A stretch of 64,000 nucleotides of DNA, from positions 1,488,001 to 1,552,000 of the forward strand of contig NW_026515428.1 of the NCBI RefSeq assembly GCF_014898815.1. The letters are read 5' to 3'. Below are positions 24,442-35,539 of the stretch, piece by piece (position 1 is the first letter of the stretch; each line of letters opens with the position of its first letter). Under the pieces are notes generated by a model. It searched no databases and was not told where the DNA came from. It worked only from the letters and a program-made list of their open reading frames with translations. The position numbers and the translations under genes are program-made. This stretch comes from Panonychus citri. Taxonomy: Eukaryota > Arthropoda > Arachnida > Trombidiformes > Tetranychidae.

Positions 24442-27400
24442 TCATGGAGAGATTAGTTCCTTGTAGTAAATTGTGCTCTCACGAAATAAATTAGCTCCAG
24501 TATTGGATGATGATGAGGATGATGATGAGCTGTGAGAATTGTTTTTATCTGGTGAATGATGATATTGGCACATAACACTTTCCCATGCTAATAGAAAAGA
24601 TAAACAGAAAAAAAGATTTAAAAAAACGATTATTATTAATTACGATGACAAAATGTAAATATTATCATGATTTTGTTTGTAAAAAAAGATAAACAATCAA
24701 TGTTTAAATTCAAATACATGTACATGTATATTAGTTAGACAACATACCGGTTTTGATGAAATTGATAATTTGATTGTAATTGAAAGTGTTAATATCAGCA
24801 TCCATGTTTGTCGGAGGTTCAGCTAATTTGATTGCAATGAACTTCTCAAGACTAGTGTTACCATTACTAGAAATTGATTTAGAGTCTTTACCTGAATTCT
24901 GTAGATACAAAATATAATGAAAGAAGAGAATTAGAATTTTAATTTATTAAATCCAATCAAGAGAAAAAAAATTGATTTTTTTTGTGTGTGTGTGTGCATT
25001 TCTAATGTGGGAATCAAATTGTCTGCAAACCTTTTTGCCCTGAGGCAATTGATTAATAGCTTCCGATGACTTAGGTGAATCTGTGCCAGTTTTATTTGCT
25101 AAATTGATTGTTGTAGCTGTTGTTGTTGGTGTTGCACTAATGGTTGAAGAAGAGGAGGATGATGAATTTGCTGATAAATGAGTTAAATTAGTTGTGGAAG
25201 CATTTTTAGTTGATTTAACACGTGAGACAGATGATGATGAATTAGCATTGTTACCATTTTTAAGATTATCGTAATTATTTTTGACTGTGATAGTTTTAGA
25301 TGATGAATTTAAAGATCTATTGGTCATCATCATACTAGAAGATTTTATCAATGAAACAGAGCCAGAAGTAGAAGTGGGTGTTGATGATATTGGAGCGGTG
25401 GTTGTATTTTTTGTTGAGGCAGAAGAAGACATTGGTTTAATTGTGTTGTTGTTGTTGTAATTTAATGATGAATTTTTTAATGATATTGTTGTTTTGTTGT
25501 TGTTGTTGTTGTTAATGGTGATGATGATGATGTAACATCATCAAAGAAACCAAAAGTAAATGATGATTCAATTTCATCGGTTGCATCCGAATCATCATTC
25601 ATGATCACAGGAGGTAAACTGCTTGGTGATTTAGTTGAACGGTTTGTTGATTCATTTAGATTAACCCGGTAACAATTAGAATTATTTTTAACACCAGCTC
25701 CGGGAATACTATTAGACTTTTTGAGCATTGATGCTCGAGATGAAGTATCACTTTTAATAGAGGCAACTCTTGTGTCTATAAGTTTGTTACTATTTTTCAT
25801 ATCAAAAGTGGGAGTTTTTTCAGCAGGAGGAGATAATAAGGCTTCCAATGTTTTGGAATTGCTTGGTGCTGATGTTGATGAACATTTAGCAACAGTTTTT
25901 GCAACAATTAAAGATGTCGAGGTTGTTGGTAGTATTGTAGAGGTTGTTGATTTTGGTACATTGGATGATGAACAAGTAGAGGTTTGATTGGTGTTGGAGG
26001 TTGAGGAAGAAGAAGAAGAAGACGAAGATGATGATGATGATGTAAACTTAATTGTAGATTTATCCATTTTTTTATCATTCTTGGGTTTATTATCATTATT
26101 ATTATTGTTGGTTGTAAAATTATCTTCACAAATGACTTTTTGATTTTCCATTTTGGTCTCTTTGGGTGTATCAAAATCTTTAGGACGAATGGCAACGGCA
26201 GCAGAGTTTATTTGGTTACTATTATTGGTAAAAGTACCAATATTTTTACCATTTTTTGATGAAATTTCTTGGTCAAAATTGATTTCACTTTTGATCGTTG
26301 GAGGGTTATCTTTAGATGTAGTAGTTGCATCAATTATTGATTCAGATGATGATAATGAAGATGATGATAATTTGTTAATTTGATTATTAGTAGTAGTACT
26401 ATTATTATTATTATTATTATTTTTTGATCCTTTCGATCCCTCGGGGAAAGTAATATTTGATGATGAAGAGAGTGAAAATCCAGAAGGTGAGATGCAATTA
26501 GGACTGGAGCTGGGATAAGGGCTACATGATGTGGATGGTGATGAAACGGTTTGTAATGATAAACCAGAATCGCCGGTGGAAGCATTTTTAGGACTATTGT
26601 CAATACTACCGGTACTGATATTGTTGTTAGCATCTTTAACACTATTATTATTATTGTTGTTGTTGTTGTTGTTAACGCTATTTAAGGTAATGTTTGTTGG
26701 TGAAGGACCTTTGTTGGCCACACTACCAGCAGAATTACCTGTAATAACAACCGGAGGTGTAACAGCAATAACTGAACCCATTTTAGCAATATCAGCGTAG
26801 GAGACTTTAGGTGTTGATGAGATTGAATTGTTGGAGGATGCTGGAGGCCCGGGAGGGGTTGGTAAGATAGGCATCCGTCCTGAAACAGGATATGAACAGG
26901 ATGATTCCATGTCCGAGTTATCAGCTGAATTTTGCTCTGAATGGGGCATACTTGATGCAAGTTTACGATGATTTAGATATTCTTTACGTCGACGATATTC
27001 ATCGGCACAATATTCCCTTTCACTTTCATATCCACGAGCAGTCATTGAAATGTTAACTGAATTACAGGTTGACGATGTAACAGAGGGTATGGTTGAGGTT
27101 GATGAAGATGAATTGGATGTAGTAAAAATAGTATTTGATGATTGGGTTGAAGGTGATTGCATACCAAGATCTCCAACAACAACACCACCACCACCGACAG
27201 GTTTATTCCTTGAAGTACCTTTACGTCGTTTAAGGTGTTTCGATTTAACTGGTTGGAAGCTTGTCTCTTGGTCCACCGTCTCCGGATCTGAGGCTGTATA
27301 CCTAAGCTCCTTAAAATTATTAGCATCAACATCCTGATTGGCAGTGGTAGCAACATGGGTACTACTGGCAGAGGTATCACGTTTTTTGTTTCTCAAACCA

Positions 27401-29385
27401 TCAGAATTAATGACAACATTATTATTAGTATTCAAAATTTTCTTATTAACATTAGAATTGGTTGGATAGAAATCTTTGACTTTTGATTTAGTTGTGATAC
27501 CAGAGTCAGAAATTAATTTGGTCACAGGTTGTTGTTGTTGTTGTTGCATTGAGTTTACAGTTAATGATGATGATGATGATGATTCAATTGAATGAGACTT
27601 AGAAAGAGAAGGACTAGTAAGGGATGCATCCATTGATGATGAATTTACTTCCGATTGAGCAACGTTTGGTGATGATGATGATGATGATGGGGGAAACTTT
27701 GAGTCAAAGGTTGTTGCTGAAGAGCTTCGAGGAATGCTTTTACCGAGACCAGAGAGACCATTATTGTTGTTGTTATTTGATCCTTTCTTATTACGACCTT
27801 GGATGTTGGTTGAGTTATTTACTACAACTAGTGATGATGATGAAGATGACAAAGATGATGTTGCTGAAACAGCTACAGATGATGATATAGATGTTGATAA
27901 TGGTTTCTCTTTCTTTTTAACCTTTCCTCCAAAGTTACCACTTTCTTTATTGTTTTTTGAGTTGGTAGCCAATTTATTATCACATAAAGATGAGCCACAT
28001 TGTACACTGGCACCAATATTATTATTAAAAACACCGATAACACCATTAGCAGGAGTAGCAATTGAAGTAGCAACTGAGACTACATCAGGACCAGGATTTG
28101 TAACAATTGAACCTGTGATTAGATTATTATTATTATTATTATTATTACAAGTTAAATTACCAGTATTGATATTGGGACTGGTTGAGTTAACAGTTATACC
28201 AGATGAAGGAGCATTTGAAGTAGCAACGATTTCCCCTTTATTACCAGTAACATAATAGACAAGATCGTCGATTGATTTATCGCCAATGTGACCATCGATA
28301 TCTTGAGCAGTGTAAACAGTTTTGTAAAGATTTTTATCTTTTGCTTTCTTTTTCTTTTCTTTTCCATTACGATTACCCTTAGCATTATTATTTGTATCGT
28401 TGGTGGTTTGATTATTATTATTATTGTTATTATTGTTACTATTATCTTTGCTGTCTTTATTGACGTCTTTGTTACTGTTATTATTATTCAGGTTATCATT
28501 GGTAATTGTGTTATTGTTTATAATTGTGTTGATGGTTTGGTGATTGTTGGTAGTAATATTGTTACTTAAATTACTGTTGCTGTTCAGGGTAGTGTTAAGT
28601 GTTGATGATGGTGTTGTTGGGCTTTCAATTAAATTAATACCTTCCGTTGGCTCGTTGGAAGGTTCATTTAGTTCATTGGGTGGGCGTTTGAGGGAATCAA
28701 AGTTAACAAATGAGTCTACATTTGATTCGTTTAAGGTGACATTGGATGAAGATGAATTTGAGATTGTTGTTGAATTATTATTGGCTGATGATGGTGATGA
28801 TGATGATGAGGTTGAAGATGAGGTTAATGAAGAAGATGGATGAATGGTGGCACTGGTTGTAGAAGAAGAATTTACACCAATAGAACCTTTGGTTCTTTCA
28901 CTTGATTTAATTTTAATATCACTTGGATTGGAACAACTCTTTGGTGAATGATAGTTTTTATATTCAAATGTCCGACGGTATTCAATTAATTCAATTGAAT
29001 TACCATTATCTACACCATGATTACTACTATTACTATGAATACGATTATTATTATTATTATTATTGCCACTGGAACCAGATAAATCACCAGCTAATGAGCT
29101 GCTACCAGGTTTTGAATTAATAGTAGAATTGTTATTATTATTGTTATTGGTGTTCATTTTAACAGGACCCATTTTACTGAAACCAACATCACCGGTACTC
29201 TTAAAGTAACCACTAATGGAGGCATTTAAACGACGAACCAGAGGACATTTATCTCTCTCCGGAATTTGATGGTTGGTAAGTTCTTCCATAACATCTCGAA
29301 AGTGTTCATCACTTAAATTATTGACCTCGATGTCCACACCAATGGATTCAACTTGGTCAATGGGAAAATTAGTTAGAGAACCCAT
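24442..29385 (-). CDS. Very large Ser/Asn-rich protein 'S'
   Basis: Minus-strand gene. A first long frame, 29385-25477, gives 1302 residues. A second frame continues (about 25530-25031) and is spliced to 24898-24748 and 24587-24442, with phases agreeing. Much of the protein is Asn and Ser homopolymer, but islands look folded or conserved: residues about 11-70 (EVNNLSDEHFRDVMEEL), 350-380 (YTAQDIDGHIGDKSIDDLVYYV), 688-725 (basic, KHLKRRKG), 780-810 (ESEREYCADEYRRRKEYL), 857-868 (KVSYADIAKMG) and 1275-1283 (TFGFFDD). The last exons encode FNYNQIINFIKTAWESVM. I do not recognise the family. The two frames are offset around 25477-25530, so either there is a base error, a real frame break, or a splice I could not find. 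Two decayed partial copies lie at 33320-34990 and 45390-46945. Confidence 0.75.
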
Positions 29386-29391
29386 ATGAGA

Positions 29392-29990
29392 GAAAAAGAG
29401 AGAGAGATATATATGGGTGAGAGAAAGAGAGATAGGGAAGAAACAAGAGAAAAAGGCAGACAGAAAAAGTGAGAATCAGATAAAGAGATTGAAAGGAAGA
29501 AGAGAAAGAAGAAGAGAAAGGATAAAGGAGAAAAAAGAGAGACAAATATATCAGAGAGAGAAAATGAAGCTAATGGGAGAGAAAAAGAGGTAGAAGGAGA
29601 AGATGAAAATAGATACAGATAAATAAAGATGGAGAATGAACACAGTTGAGTGAGAAAGAGAAAAAAGAACAAAAAAAACAAAAAAAAAACAAGAGAAAGA
29701 CACCGAGAGAAAATTAAACACACAGGGTGAAGAAGAAAAGAAAGAGGAAAAAAAAGGAAAATGAAAAAAGAGAGAAGGCAAAAAGAGGAGGAAGAGAGAA
29801 AAAGTGATGAATAAAGAGAGAGAAAGAGAAAAGAGAAAAAAGAAAATGAGAAAAAAGGAAAGATGAGAATTCACAGAGAAATTGATTGGATTGAAACAAG
29901 AAAGACGATGATGAGATTGTGAACAGGAGATTAGATGAGAAAACACACCCTGGATAATTAATATAAATGGAGAATAATTTTTCGTTTCCA
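29392..29990. repeat. Polypurine tract 5' of gene S
   Basis: About 600 bases almost entirely A and G on the plus strand (pyrimidine-rich in the presumed S transcript leader), with many AGAGAG and GAAAAA units. It ends at the S start codon. About 110 bases of it are also present at 34875-34990 next to the first S pseudogene. Confidence 0.8.
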
Positions 29991-30095
29991 ATCAGTAATT
30001 AAATCAAAAAGTAACAATTACAATTATCATCACCACTACTTGTCCTTCATTGATTCTGAACTCAGAAATGAGGCTTAGGAGGAAACAACAAATTC

Positions 30096-30110
30096 GCTAG
30101 ATGGCAGCAC
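30096..30110 (+). promoter_or_regulatory. CTCF-core-like site 5
   Basis: GCTAGATGGCAGCAC, matching CTCF core AGRKGGCRS; opposite orientation to gene S and about 710 bases upstream of its start codon, beyond the polypurine tract. Confidence 0.45.
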
Positions 30111-31205
30111 AATCGAGAACCAGAATTATTTATCTATCTTTTTATCGCTCCTGATAAACTTTAATTTAATTAACTTTACCTGTGAATTTAAAATAAAATT
30201 TTGTGTAATTATTGTTCATTTCATCACACGGATCAAGTTGATACCGAGATTATGATGGTACAACAGTTACAGTTGTTTTTGTTACTTTAAAACTGAGCTA
30301 TTATTGCGTCGTAATAACTGCAACCATTGTTTTCTTGGTAAGTTTTGTTGGTAATTTGATACAACTTATTTCTATTAACCATTAAATAGGTATTGACATT
30401 TACTTAAATACAATAATACAAATACAATTATTAAACAAATTTATAAATTACCACATTTATAATCAAGATAATCATTTCAAAGATTGAAATTCTAATATCC
30501 TTTTTGTATCATACCTAATGAGTTAAACTTATTTGACCTCATCTCACTTAATTGGTACTTATTTACAATCATCAAATTGGACCTTGGACAATCAAACTAA
30601 CCACCAGTCAATTATTATAATTTGTAAATTTTTGTTTTACCTAATAATTTGTCAAATCTATTGTAATTTTCCTGAAGTTGTTGAACAACTTTTACAGAGG
30701 AGCTACAGCACATACCCTGTAGCTTTAATGTTAACTCATTGCACTGGACAATAAATTTATCATGTTCGTTTTTGTCTTCGAATTTCAATTTTTCGTCCAA
30801 TTTAAAATTCGGAAGATTTTTGAGAAACAGAGATAAAATTAATTTGATTAGCATTGGGGATAGTTGATATAAATTGATGATTGTTTTTAAATTTAAATGG
30901 TTGAAGTGATTGGAAAGGGAAATGATCAGTTTGCTTATCCCTTAGTTTCTTTGGACTTTTTGATTGATGTTTAATTGTATTAAATTGTCGTGAATCACTG
31001 CTAGTGATGATTAAATGATTTAAGTTTAGTTTTAAGTGTTTCATTTGATTTACTGATTTTTGAAAGTTGCTGATGTTTGGATAATTTGGGAATTAGATTG
31101 ATTGTGATTTATTTTAGTAAATTGAGAGAAATCAAATAATTATGGTTTTTAGTTGCTGGATGATTACTGTTTTACTAATCACTTGAATTAAATCATTGAA
31201 TATTT

Positions 31206-31226
31206 GGCATATATATTGCGATAAGT
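31206..31226 (+). promoter_or_regulatory. Promoter-like block of unit A: TATA run and GATA site
   Basis: CATATATATTGCGATAAGT is kept upstream of copies A, B (35240-35254) and C (38083-38100). It joins an AT-run to a WGATAAG-type GATA-factor site about 300 bases before the start codon. The match is absent upstream of copies D and E. Confidence 0.35.
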
Positions 31227-31517
31227 TGGAAAAAAAGTTCATTCGAGATTAACATGACAAAAATCAATGAAATGCTCTTTCAAGCTAATAAATGGGATTA
31301 GCCCCAAGAATAAACTTCGACTCACATTAGTGGTCAGTTTTTATAGCAATTATCAGGAAAGAAGAAGAAGAAAAGAACATAATTGCTTTAGAAACGGAAA
31401 AGGAAAGAGAGTTAATATACTTGAGAATAGGCGATGGTCAGTTGTTTGTGACCATTCAAACAAGTTGGACTTTTACTTTACTGTGACAATTTTCTAATTT
31501 CAAATTGTGAATCGAAA

Positions 31518-32447
31518 ATGGATAAAAATTTGATTTGTGCTCTTATAGTCAACGCTACTCTTTGTTTAATGATTATTCTTTCATATTCATTTGCTGATAA
31601 TTTCGAGCTGAATACTAGGTTGAGAAAAGGGGAAGATGACAAATGGTTGGATGTGAATATCAAAACTCATAAACGGTCAATAAATAAAATCCTTAAAAAT
31701 AGGTACTGTCGAAGTGACCATTGTCCCCGTTATGATTTCGAATATGCTGATTTGGCACCTACGGATCAGGTTTCCACTGAAATATCCTCTTGGGAGATTT
31801 TAACTGGATCAGTTCTTAATGAAAATCTCAGGCGTTGTAAGATGGTATTGGCTGCACTTTATCCTGAAAATTTATCGAAAATTGGATTACCTGATGAGCA
31901 TTGGAAATTAAACGATTTGAGAAATCATTATCGACTTCACTTTGGAGTTGATGATCAAGTTTCGGGTTCTGCAGTCACAACTTTAGATGATAACATTGAA
32001 TCGTATGAAAATTCCAAAGTATCGACTCGTTCGATTGCATTACAATTTAATGGAAGGCAACAAACTATTGATTATGTTAATCACAATCTTACTAACCTTT
32101 CGTTTCTAACAAAATCTGAAGCATTTATTTCAGAAAATCATTTGGTTCTCATTTCATGGAACGAGTTGACTCTTAGCAAGCGAAACACTTTCCAAAGGTT
32201 AAGACTTCGAGATACTTTGGGAAGAGAAACATCAGTGATACATAGAAATAATCGAGTCACAAGAGTTTATCGATCACCGAGATTGGTCTTTTTGCAGCCG
32301 ATCGATAGTTCGAGAGGAACCACCGACTATTCTGATCTCTTGCAATGTGCAGATTCATTTTCACTTTTGATGAACATTATCATCACGACACTTTTGCTCG
32401 AAATTACAAGAAATGGACTTCATGGACATTACAAATTCTCTTGTTGA
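31518..32447 (+). CDS. 309-residue secreted orphan protein, copy A
   Basis: Intronless, 309 residues, no family recognised. Residues 1-26 form a signal peptide: short charged start MDKN, hydrophobic core, then SFA before DNF. Residues 30-45 are charged and variable; THKRSINKILK (50-60) is constant. Residues 63-84 vary strongly between copies, followed by the constant VSTEISSWEILTGSV (85-99) and YPENLSKIGLPDE (115-127). Residues 200-217 (SEAFISENHLVLISWNE) and 225-241 are also constant. The C terminus has a hydrophobic stretch (SFSLLMNIIITTLLLEI, 280-296). Only one Cys of the mature protein (LLQCADSF) is shared by all copies. AATAAA at 32563-32568 lies 115 bases after the stop. Secretion is inferred from the leader; function is unknown. 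Confidence 0.85.
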   Translation: MDKNLICALIVNATLCLMIILSYSFADNFELNTRLRKGEDDKWLDVNIKTHKRSINKILKNRYCRSDHCPRYDFEYADLAPTDQVSTEISSWEILTGSVLNENLRRCKMVLAALYPENLSKIGLPDEHWKLNDLRNHYRLHFGVDDQVSGSAVTTLDDNIESYENSKVSTRSIALQFNGRQQTIDYVNHNLTNLSFLTKSEAFISENHLVLISWNELTLSKRNTFQRLRLRDTLGRETSVIHRNNRVTRVYRSPRLVFLQPIDSSRGTTDYSDLLQCADSFSLLMNIIITTLLLEITRNGLHGHYKFSC

Positions 32448-32892
32448 TCAAAATTGTATTTGGTTAATCTAATTTTGATCTTTCACTCAGTTTTTCTTCA
32501 CCTCGCATTCCATTTCCTGTCATAATTTCTTGATAATTTTCTCTCTGCTTTTTTTCTAAAAAAATAAAGAATAAAGATTGCCATTTATCGATCATTTTTA
32601 CCACCGAGATCTTAATTAGATTATGAACAATCAAATCAATTCTTTCATGATAGAATAAATTTCAATTTTATTAACATTGTTAGTTTTCTGCGAATTTCTG
32701 GTTGAGAGAAAAAAGATTTTGAATTTCCCGCTTTTCTTTTATTTACTTTTTTCTACCACCTGATCGGTAATCATTTCGTTTTCTTGTTTCTTCCTGATTG
32801 ACAATCAGACTGATTGTTATTTAATCTCAGCTTGTTTAACGAGCCTTGTTAATTTAAATTTTTTATTTATTATTACGACGAAACATCGTACA

Positions 32893-33150
32893 ATGGATTG
32901 TAATATATTCTGGTCATCGAGAGCATCAATATCTTCCTCTGTGTCATCAAGCTCATCAGGATCTTCATCATTCTCATCACAATCGACTGATATTGAATTG
33001 GGACCTTTGAATTTATCTCAAATTGCTGATGAATTGGGAAAATATCAAATGCTGGTAAAACTGGATCATCTCCAAATGTTGTTCATTCATTGTAAATAAT
33101 ATTTATGATAATTTAAATCATTTAGATCTTAAACTCCAAGAAATAATGGT
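32893..33150 (+). pseudogene. OXA1L: OXA1L pseudogene, unit A (doubly deleted)
   Basis: Keeps only the later part of OXA1L exon 1 (from the codons for MDCNIFWSSRASISS). The first part with the mitochondrial leader is missing, and at about 33080 exon 1 jumps directly into sequence matching the 3' UTR of the intact copy (TTGTAAATA...TAATTTAAATCAT). The remaining frame is 68 codons. The upstream block CTACCACCTGATCGGTAATC, shared by other OXA1L copies, is still present at about 32754. Confidence 0.85.
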
Positions 33151-33319
33151 TAAGACTTGATGAAAGTTTGTGATCAATTTAACAATTGGATCAGACAAAT
33201 GGCTCTATTATTGGAAAAAGAGATAAAAGAAGACAATTAGTTGATATTTCCAAATGAGTCGGAAAAAGAAAACTAATCACCTTAAGTCGACGGATTCCAA
33301 CTCGAGTAATTAATTGACA

Positions 33320-34990
33320 GTTAACTGTTTTTGTTATTGTTGTTAATGGTGATGACGATGATGTAACATCATCAAAGAAACCAAAAGTAAATGATGATTC
33401 AATTTCATCGGTTGCATTCGAATCATCATTCATGATCACAGGAGGAGATAATAAGGCTTCCAATGTTTTGGAATTGCTTGGTGCTGATGTTGATGAACAT
33501 TTAGCAACAGTTTTTGCAACAATTAAAGATGTCGAGGTTGTTGGTAGTATTGTAGAGGTTGTTGATTTTGGTACATTGGATGATGAATAAGTAGAGGTTT
33601 GATTGGTGTTGGAGGTTGAGGAAGAAGAAGAAGACGAAGATGATGATGATGTAAACTTAATTGTAGATTTATCCATTTTTTTATCATTCTTGGGTTTATT
33701 ATCATTATTATTATTGTTGGTTGTAAAATTATCTTCACAAATGACTTTTTGATTTTCCATTTTGGTCTCTTTGGGTGTATCAAAATCTTTAGGACGAATG
33801 GCAACGGCAGCAGAGTTTATTTGGTTACTATTATTGGTAAAAGTACCAATATTTTTACCATTTTTTGATGAAATTTCTTGGTCAAAATTGATTTCACTTT
33901 TGATCGTTGGAGGGTTATCTTTAGATGTAGTAGTTGCATCAATTATTGATTCAGATGATGATAATGAAGATGATGATAATTTGTTAATTTGATTATTAGT
34001 AGTAGTAGTTGTAGTACTATTATTATTATTATTATTATTTTTTATCCTTTCGATCCCTCGAGGAAAGTAATATTTGATGATTGGGTTGAGGTGATTGCAT
34101 ACCAAGATCTCCACCAACACCACCACCACCGACAGGTTTATTCTTTGAAGTACCTTTACGTCGTTTAAGGTGTTTCGATTTAACTGGTTGGAAGCTTGTC
34201 TCTTGGTCCACTGTCTCCGGATCTGAGGCTGTATATCTAAGCTCCTTAAAATTATTAGCATCAACATCCTGATTGGCAGTGGTAGCAACATGGGTACTAT
34301 TGGCAGAGGTATCACGTTTTTTGTTTCTCAAACCATCAGAATTAATGACAACATTATTAGTATTCAAAATTTTCTTATTAACATTAGAATTGGTTGGATA
34401 GAAATCTTTGACTTTTGATTTAGTTGTGATACCAGAGTCAGAAATTAATTTGGTCACAGGTTGTTGGATTGAGCAACATCGCATTTTCCCTTTACCAGTA
34501 TCATAATAGACAAGATCGTCGATTGATTTATCGCCAATGTGACCATCGATATCTTGAGCAGTGTAAACAGTTTTGTAAAGATTTTTATCTTTTGCTTTCT
34601 TTTTCTTTTCTTTTCCATTACGATTACCCTTAGCATTATTATTTGTATCGTTGGTGGTTTGATTATTATTTGTGTTCATTTCAACGAAACTTCACCGAAA
34701 CCTTTTACTGAAACCAACATCACCGGTACTCTTAAAGTAACCACTAATGGAGGCATTTAAACGACGAACCAGAGGACATTTATCTCTCTCCGGAATTTGA
34801 TGGTTGGTAAGTTCTTCCATAACATCTCGAAAGTGTTCATCACTTAAATTATTGACCTCGATGTCCACACCAGAGAGAGAAAAAGAACAAAAAACAAGAG
34901 AAAGACACCAAGAGAAAATTAAACACACAGGAAAAAAAGGAAAATGAAAAAAGAGAGAAGGCAAAAAGAGAAGGAAGAGAGAAAAATGAT
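33320..34990 (-). pseudogene. Internally deleted copy of gene S (S1)
   Basis: Blocks of gene S appear in the same order and strand: 33330-34010 matches 25500-26410, 34070-34480 matches 27150-27550, 34480-34670 matches 28240-28410, 34690-34870 matches 29170-29345 and 34875-34990 matches part of the polypurine leader. Most of the Asn/Ser-repeat coding lies in the deleted parts. The remaining frames (33191-34315, 34035-34679, 34692-34964) are open but out of frame with one another. It sits between amplification units A and B. Confidence 0.88.
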
Positions 34991-35539
34991 GAGATAAAAA
35001 ATTATACTCCTACTACTTTATGCTCTCTAATTGTATCATTCAATCATCGTGATGAGGGTCTCTCATTTTCTTCACTTTTTTATCCTTTTTAGTTATGGAA
35101 CCAACTTTTTTTTGGTAATATTTACTGTTTGTGCTTTGGTTGAGTAAATTGTGAAGAAATCAGATAATTATTGTTTTTAGTTGCTGGATGATTCTTGTTT
35201 TACTAATCAATTGGTTTAAATCATTAAATATTTGGCGAATATATTGCGATAAGTTGGAATAAAAAAGTCATTCGAAATTAACATGACAAAAATCAATGAA
35301 ATGCTCTTTCAAGCTAATAAATGGGATTAGCCCCAAGAATAAACTTGGACTCATATTAGCGGTCAGTTTTTATAGCAATTATCAGGAAAGAAGAAGAAGA
35401 AAAGAACATAATTGCTTTAGAAACGGAAAAGGAAAGAAGGTTAATGCTTGAGAATAGGTGATGGTCAGTTGTTTGTGACCATTCAAACAAGTTGGACTTT
35501 TACTGTGACAATTTTCTTATTTCAAATTGTGAATCGAAA

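Larger units (their letters stand above)
29991..31517. other. Intergenic, left edge of the amplified region
   Basis: Contains a CTCF-like site at 30096-30110, a donor-like GGTAAG at 30341 on the plus strand, and two overlapping minus-strand frames of about 80 codons (30615-30854 and 30802-31044) discussed under findings. From about 31130 on, the sequence is homologous to the upstream flank of the next unit at 35140. Confidence 0.5.

Noticed and set aside
25470..25535. Programmed -1 ribosomal frameshift as explanation of the S frame break
   Set aside because: The overlap has only CAA/AAC repeats and no canonical X-XXY-YYZ slippery heptamer in the right register.
31478..31663. About 61-codon minus-strand frames repeated antisense to each 309-residue gene
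   Set aside because: They are shadows of the conserved leader-coding sequence; they recur because the sense strand is conserved.
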